From Apricaphanius iberus (lineage: Eukaryota > Chordata > Actinopteri > Cyprinodontiformes > Aphaniidae), in NCBI GenBank assembly GCA_028564705.1, contig JAPXFQ010002094.1:58075-122074 (forward strand): DNA of 64,000 bases. The letters run 5' to 3'. Position numbers and translations under genes: made by a program. Shown here one piece after another: positions 59,801 through 64,000 of this stretch. The notes below the pieces were generated by a model. That model worked only from the letters and a program-made list of their open reading frames with translations, did not search any database and was not told the DNA's origin. Each line of letters begins with the position of its first letter. Position 1 is the stretch's first letter.

Positions 59801-61719
59801 GGCACCCACTGGTTAAACGCATCTAGACACTGAGGGCCCGGGGGGGGAGATGGGGGTACCCGGCAGTATTCCCATGTCCCCCCCCTCTGTTTTAAGTGCA
59901 CATTAGAACAACACGCAACAACACCACATTGAGCTGGGGGAGAGAGGCTGGGGGGTCTTTCCACACCCCTGTTCGTTGGACCATCAGGGGTCGGAGCCCG
60001 GATAGAACATCACGCCGTCTGGTCGGGGTCCTGGGCTGGTGGGCTGCTCTTGCCGGTGTGGGGGCCTTGGCGGTCTACTTGTCCCCGTCCTGGTGGGCAA
60101 AGGGGTCTGTCTCCTGGGTGCAGGGGCAGGGTTCTCTATTGGGGCGTCTGTCCCTGGGCCTGGGAGTATGGAGTATAGTGTACGTATGGGGGGTATGAAT
60201 GAGTGTATAGCGTCCTTTTTTCGTATGTCCTGTATTTGTAAGAATGTGTACGCATGAGAGGGAGGGTACGTATGAGTGTCTCTGTCTGTCTATGTCTACC
60301 TGTCAGGTTGGGTGTTTGGCTGCTCTCTGGCCTGATGCATCTTCTTCCCTCCCCGTCACTCCCCGTCGGTGATGGTTGCTCCTGCCCGCTGGTTGATGAT
60401 GACTCTCGATGCATGGGGCTGGGGGTCCCGGTTGCGGCCCGGCTCGGTCCTGGTGCATGTCGGGCGGGTCCTGGGTGGTCCGGTGTGTCGGGCGGCCGCT
60501 GTTTCGGGCCGATGTCCTCCTTGGATTGACTGGGGCACCTCTTATGGGGGTGCCGGGGTTGTAGAATAGGTTGGTGCCGTCCGGTGGATCGGTGGGGACC
60601 GTGCCTGGCGCCCAGTCCTCCTGCCGGTTCCAGGACTTCTGCTGGCTGGTCTGTTCGCCTGGTGGGGCTGTCCGGCATTGGCTGGGCCCCTGATCTTGGC
60701 GCCCCACGTGGGGCGGGATCTGGACCCTGGAGCTGGAAGATCTGGATGTCCAGGTGCCGGCTGGGCGCGGCCTGGGGAGGGCGTACATCCGCTGTGGCTC
60801 TTGCTGTGGCTCCCTGGCGTGTGGATGTGTGGAGGCGGGCCGGGTTGTTGGCGGTGGGTATTGGTCCGGGGTGGCGGCGGCGTGTGTTGTCCGTCGGTTG
60901 GCTGCGGGTCCTCCTTGCCTGCGGCGGCGGCGGGGGGCCCTTGTCGGCTGGTCCCTGGTTGGGGCCCCGCTGGGGGGCGGGGTGCCCCTGGTCCCCGTGG
61001 CCTCCGGTTCCTGATCCGGGCCCGCCCTGGCGTAGCCGGTTACCGGCGGAGCCCGTGGGCTCGTCACTGCGATCTCTCGGGCCCCAGCATTGCGGCTGGT
61101 GGGTGTTCCCCTGGGACTTCCATCTGTTCCTCTCTTGGTGGGTGATCGACCCTGCGCTGATCCGCCTGTGGACTCTGTACTCTGTGGGACCCTGGATGCA
61201 TACATCTCTTGCCTCCTCCATGTCTGTGCCGATTCCTGTAGGACGGATTGACGGTTCCTTACACCAGCTATCAATCACTTGCATGGGGAAACCTTATTCA
61301 GACCTGCATGCTCGCACACACATGGGTGTGGGGACATTGGTGAGGACGGACATATCTTAAGCTGAGGTTATCATCATTAGTTAGTTGTTCACAGGAGCTT
61401 ACCAGAAACATTTGTATTATGTTCATTAATCAATGCTTGTGTGTAGTGAATGTGTAATTCTTAGTTTATTCTACTAGATCCGAACTATTGGTTTGGTTCT
61501 GTACAGTTTGTTGTTTTTGTTTTGTATTACTGTTTCTCTGCCGTCCGGCAGAGGTGGAGGACTGGGATGTTTTCTTGTGTTCTTTGTTTGCCTCCCTGTC
61601 TTGTGTCGTCGGTTCGCCCCTCTGTTGGTCCGGTTTCTTTTCTTCACCTTCTTCCTTTCTCCCTTCTTGTCTCAGTTTAATGTCCATGACGTCAGGAAAT
61701 TGAACCCACAGTAATCACT

Positions 61720-61725
61720 AATAAA
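61720..61725 (+). promoter_or_regulatory. AATAAA polyadenylation signal of the L1
   Basis: A canonical AATAAA lies at the end of the 3' UTR, but no A-tract follows at the expected 10-30 bases. The poly(A) tail comes only after another ~135 bp, so this signal was bypassed in the copied RNA or the tail segment is of other origin. Confidence 0.7.
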
Positions 61726-61741
61726 GATTTTTCATACATAT

Positions 61742-61860
61742 ACATCAAGTGGCGTACTACAGCGAAGCTGTAATACTCTGCTTGGGAAAGTAAAACTGTT
61801 GGGCTTGTACTTGGTACTCAGACACCAATTCTGAGTAGCATACTGCTAGACAGGACACGT
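61742..61860 (+). ncRNA. Two-hairpin, H/ACA snoRNA-like segment at the L1 3' end
   Basis: Hairpin 1 has a lower stem TCAAG/CTTGG (61745-61749, 61781-61785) and a perfect upper stem TACAGC/GCTGTA (61758-61763, 61767-61772). Hairpin 2 has a lower stem CTGTT/GACAG (61796-61800, 61849-61853) and a perfect upper stem TACTCAGA/TCTGAGTA (61815-61822, 61830-61837). Between them lies AAAGTA (61787-61792), which fits the H box ANANNA. ACA sits at 61855-61857, exactly three bases before the A-rich tail. This order is that of H/ACA snoRNAs. However, the lower stems are only 5 bp, the first pocket can be partly closed by extra pairs, and no rRNA target was identified. It may instead be a 3' stem-loop recognised by the L1 reverse transcriptase, or a transduced sequence. 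Confidence 0.3.
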
Positions 61861-61882
61861 TAAAAATAAAAAAAAAAAAAAA
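61861..61882 (+). other. Poly(A) tail of the L1
   Basis: TAAAAATAAAA followed by an unbroken A run that merges with the A residues of the right target duplication. It marks insertion by target-primed reverse transcription. Confidence 0.9.
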
Positions 61883-61900
61883 AAAATCATGCTGTTCTGA
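61883..61900 (+). repeat. Right target-site duplication of the L1
   Basis: Identical to 52291-52308. Directly after it the right arm of the Tc1-like element continues (GACCGAAACTTACAAAATCA). Confidence 0.9.
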
Positions 61901-61951
61901 GACCGAAACTTACAAAATCAGTGATTGATCAAATAATTATTTCCCCCACTG

Positions 61952-62254
61952 TATATTTGTCCATTATTTATTCATGTAGACATTTATAACATAAGGTTGT
62001 ATTTATTTATTTCATTTTGAGCAATTTGGAGTCCAATAGCATTTCCAACTTGACTGATTATTTTATGACCACACAGCCAGACTGGTGGAATTTGTTTTCA
62101 GTAAAGAATTTGTAGAAACCCAGATTCACACGTGCAGACAAGATAAATCCAGATATTTCTAATAAGAAGCATTCAGGGGGTTAACTGTTAACTGGATGAC
62201 ATTCTGAAACGGGATGTTTTGGATGTAATTGCCCTCTTCCAGAGGGTACAAGAC
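61952..62254. other. Short unique stretch between L1/Tc1-like nest and Tc1 relic
   Basis: About 300 bp without a recognised element or gene. A part of it may be the undetected left end of the Tc1 relic. Confidence 0.4.
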
Positions 62255-62639
62255 CAGATTAGAAAAAGTTGGAACAGCATGGAAAATGCAATGAAAAAAG
62301 AAAATAGGGATTTCTAAATTTACTTTAACTTTTCTTTCATTGCAAACAATATCAACATACAATATATTTTTTTTCTGGTCAACTTCATTACATTTGTAAA
62401 TATATACATCCTTTCCTGTCGTTCAGACCTGCAACAGATTCCAAAAAAGGTTGAAACAGGAGCGATTTAAGGCTAGTGATCAGGTAAATTGGTTAAAAAA
62501 AAATTGTGATTTGAAAGAGGAGATGTCAACAGGCGATTGCAATTATGATTTGATACAAAAGCAGCATCCAAGAAAGGCCTTGTTCTTTAGGAGCAAAGAT
62601 GGGCTGAGGATCGCCAGTATGCCAACATATATTTGAGTA

Positions 62640-62870
62640 AATTATTGAAATATTTAAAAACAATGTTTCTCCAAGAAAGATAGCAAGAGATTTGGATATT
62701 TCAACTCCAACATTGCATAACATAATTAAAAGATTCGAGGAATCCGGAGGAATTTCAGTGCATAAAGGACAAGGGAACCCGTCTAAGCTTAACAACTGTG
62801 ATATCCGATCCCTCAGGTGACACTGCATCAAGAATCGTCATTCATCTATAAGCGATATCACCACATGGGC
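62640..62870 (+). pseudogene. N-terminal fragment of a Tc1-like transposase
   Basis: The frame encodes the paired-like DNA-binding part: RKIARDLDISTPTLHNIIKR, then FEESGGISVHKGQG and IKNRHSSISDITTWA. An in-frame TGA interrupts it at the point where relatives read IRSLR-RHCIK, and the frame ends at the insertion at 62871. The DD34E catalytic domain is absent. Confidence 0.65.
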
Positions 62871-63771
62871 ATGTATAAGATCAATAGCAGAGTAACTTTC
62901 AAAGTTTTGTAAACACAATAACAGAACCTGTGCATTAAAAAGCCCAGTGATTAATGCAGGTTCTACAGTTATATATACTATAAAAACACTGAGTGGCAAA
63001 ACAACAAAACTAAAGCCAAGCTATCTTAAGTACTATGATCCTGTTGATCATTTTGCACATTTGCCCTTTCTCTCAACCTTTACTGATATGACGCTAGGCG
63101 GACTACAGCAACACAGACGACTTGATTAACATGTTGGGATAATGCAGTACAGCCAGTAAAAGCCACCAACAATCAGAAACTATATAGGGATTATTTGTTC
63201 ATCAACACAGCGGATACACTCACAGCCTGTACCAGCTACACTTCTCGGGTGTAACACCGGCTCCAATTGCTATTGCTTGCACTTTGCAGTTGCAGTGTTA
63301 GCTTGTTTATTAGCCGTTTTAGCTCACCTGTTATGAAGTTGTTGCTGCAAACAGTTTAATCTTCGTTTCAATTCCTTCTTCTGAAACCCAAAGATGTCTT
63401 TTATTTCCTTGAAAGAGAGGAAGTCGATGGGATTGTATCCAACTTTCCCATTCTGTTGTTTTTATCAAGGCAATTTGTGCAACTAAAAAGGCACAACACG
63501 GATGTTCATATCTATTTCTGGTGACAACGTGAGAGCGACATAGAAATACTTATTCTAGATTTTATGAGACACATTATGAAACGAAAACTAATCACCTTTT
63601 CTCAATAAAATCCGTTCGGTTTAGTTAGTTTTGTGAACACTCATTACAGTTTCCGTAAGTTTTCATTTTGTTTCAAATTCTCATTTTTATTTTTATTTCA
63701 GTAAACAAATGTTTTTTTTTTACTTCTAGTTTTCGTTATTTCATTCTTTTTTTTTTACGATAATAACACTG
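62871..63771. mobile_element. hAT-like insertion in the Tc1 relic
   Basis: The limits follow from where the Tc1 sequence breaks and resumes (GGGC at 62870 against CTCAGTACACTTTGG at 63772). The right end ACGATAATAACACTG, preceded by TTTTCGTTATTTC-like and GAAACGAAAACTAA-type motifs, is a well-known hAT-type terminus in fish. The left end is not the matching inverted repeat and may be deleted. No transposase frame is present, and the longest frame is 60 codons. Confidence 0.5.
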
Positions 63772-63883
63772 CTCAGTACACTTTGGAAAGCGTTTGTCAA
63801 GTACCACAATACATAGTTATACCCATAAATGCCTGTTAAAACTGTACTGTGCCAAAGGAAAGGTCTATGCATTCTCGAAAATT

Positions 63884-64000
63884 GGGGTACCAACTTGTCC
63901 CTAAAAGGGTACAAATGACTGTCACTGGGGTTTTTTCTTTTTGTGAGACATTTCTGTACCATTTAGTCCTGATCCATATTAAGTTGTACCATTTAAGGTA
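63884..64000. repeat. GTACC-motif dispersed repeat, cut by the window end
   Basis: GGTACC, GGGTACAAATGACTGTCAC, TGTACCATTTAG and TGTACCATTTAAGGTA recur within 117 bp. Such GTACC/GGTAC repeats with a GTCACTGGGG core are common in fish genomes. The element continues beyond the window. Confidence 0.45.

Larger units (their letters stand above)
58355..61740 (+). other. L1 3' UTR, largely GC-, CpG- and G-rich
   Basis: Composition changes abruptly right after the ORF2 stop: from AT-rich to very GC-rich with long G runs on the sense strand and dense CpG, up to about 61350. The last 390 bp return to AT-rich with a pyrimidine tract (TTTCTTCACCTTCTTCC). Many G runs of three or more (58590-58720 above all) could form G-quadruplexes, a property also known for mammalian L1 3' UTRs. 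Open frames of up to 382 codons, mostly antisense, are Pro/Arg/Gly-rich by-products of the GC content. The homologous relic at 45740-46640 keeps no such frames. Confidence 0.8.
52309..61882 (+). mobile_element. Full-length L1-clade retrotransposon (fish L1/Tx1-like), 9574 bp
   Basis: It is bounded by an 18-bp identical target duplication and ends in a poly(A) tail. The order is: AT-rich 5' segment, putative promoter, ORF1 (coiled coil plus RRM-like), 386-bp spacer, ORF2 (endonuclease, reverse transcriptase, CCHC), long GC-rich 3' UTR, poly(A) signal, two-hairpin tail, poly(A). Both ORFs are open over their full length and key catalytic residues are present, so it may be retrotransposition-competent. 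At 9.6 kb it is longer than mammalian L1 (about 6 kb), because of the 0.9-kb extra 5' segment and the 3.4-kb 3' UTR. The clade (L1 against Tx1) cannot be decided without a tree. Confidence 0.9.
52066..61951. mobile_element. Small Tc1-like (MITE-type) element, split by the L1
   Basis: The left part (52066-52308) starts CAGCGGGGGAAATAATTATT. The right part (61901-61951) ends with the inverted form (AATAATTATTTCCCCCACTG). TA dinucleotides flank both sides (52064-52065, 61952-61953), as for Tc1/mariner insertion. The left arm continues through GATTTTGTAAGTTTG and ACAAAGAAATGA. Its mirror can be followed in the sequence directly before the L1 (CTGTTAAAATAAGCCTACC) and after it, with about 22 bp lost from the right arm. 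Without the L1 the element is about 294 bp and has no transposase. This is a very common fish TIR type. Confidence 0.8.
62255..63870 (+). mobile_element. Tc1/mariner transposon relic, split by an insertion
   Basis: Two pieces (62255-62870 and 63772-63870) are colinear with a common fish Tc1-like element. The 5' part has a GAAAAAGTTGGAACAG motif and later GCAACAGATTCCAAAAAAGG. Coding for the helix-turn-helix part of the transposase then follows. The second piece resumes with ACTTTGGAAAGCGTTTGTCA, as expected in the uninterrupted element. Downstream similarity stops near 63870, so the catalytic DDE part is missing. The left end was not located exactly. Confidence 0.65.

Noticed and set aside
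58978..59826. Sense open frame of 282 codons downstream of ORF2
   Set aside because: Same reason: low-complexity Gly/Trp/Arg-rich composition, overlapping sense and antisense frames, no motif.
60136..61284. Antisense open frame of 382 codons in the L1 3' UTR, and similar ones of 323 and 289 codons
   Set aside because: Pro/Arg/Gly-rich, overlapping frames on both strands, no domain, no homologous frame in the relic. They follow from the absence of AT-rich stop codons in GC-rich DNA.
61800..61830. Similarity of GGGCTTGTACTTGG to 5S rRNA, suggesting a 5S-derived SINE
   Set aside because: The match covers only about 17 bases with a gap; the 5S internal promoter boxes are not recognisable.
1..64000. 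CRISPR array, bacterial operons or LTR retrovirus-like elements
   Set aside because: No direct-repeat/spacer pattern, no dense coding and no paired long terminal repeats were seen.

Overview
The window looks like AT-rich intergenic or intronic DNA from a teleost fish. No host protein-coding gene, rRNA or tRNA could be recognised. The fish assignment rests on the repeats: an L1-clade LINE with an ORF1/ORF2 pair, L2/Maui-like and Rex1-like LINE fragments with typical fish 3' tails, Tc1/mariner and hAT elements, a TTAA-flanked element, and several dispersed repeats common in teleosts. The family names come from memory of these repeats, not from a search.

Layout: 1-14 kb is mostly non-repetitive AT-rich sequence with one LINE tail (4.6 kb) and a GC-richer island with two diverged repeat units (5.8-6.5 kb). 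A Rex1-like LINE lies at 14.8-16.8 kb and is split by a DNA-transposon insertion. Between 17 and 31.8 kb there are microsatellites (notably the TA/TG block at 20.3 kb), an L2 tail and a perfect hairpin at 18.1 kb. The stretch 31.9-35.8 kb is a nested stack: a long-TIR element abuts an L2 LINE, which holds one hAT-like element, which holds a second. A 223-bp MITE lies at 37.0 kb and short repeat fragments at 38.9, 40.5 and 45.6 kb. A decayed copy of an L1 3' UTR lies at 45.7-46.6 kb, followed by a second L2 fragment split by a TTAA-flanked element (47.7-49.3 kb).

The main feature is a 9.57-kb L1-clade retrotransposon at 52309-61882. It is flanked by an identical 18-bp target-site duplication and encodes an open ORF1 (coiled coil plus RRM-like region) and an open 1249-residue ORF2 (APE endonuclease, reverse transcriptase, C-terminal CCHC motif). 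It was inserted into the right terminal inverted repeat of a small Tc1-like element at a TTTT/AA site. Unusual parts are an AT-rich 5' segment with repeated TTTAGTTT-type units, a putative promoter with TCTCGCGAGA and ATGGCGG motifs, a 3.4-kb 3' UTR that is largely GC-, CpG- and G-rich and contains a 21-bp hairpin, and a last ~120 nt that can be drawn as two hairpins with H-box-like and ACA motifs just before the poly(A) tail. ORF1 would supply an RNA-binding chaperone and ORF2 the nicking and reverse-transcribing enzyme for target-primed insertion. The element looks young and possibly competent. The window closes with a Tc1-like transposase relic split by a hAT-like insertion.
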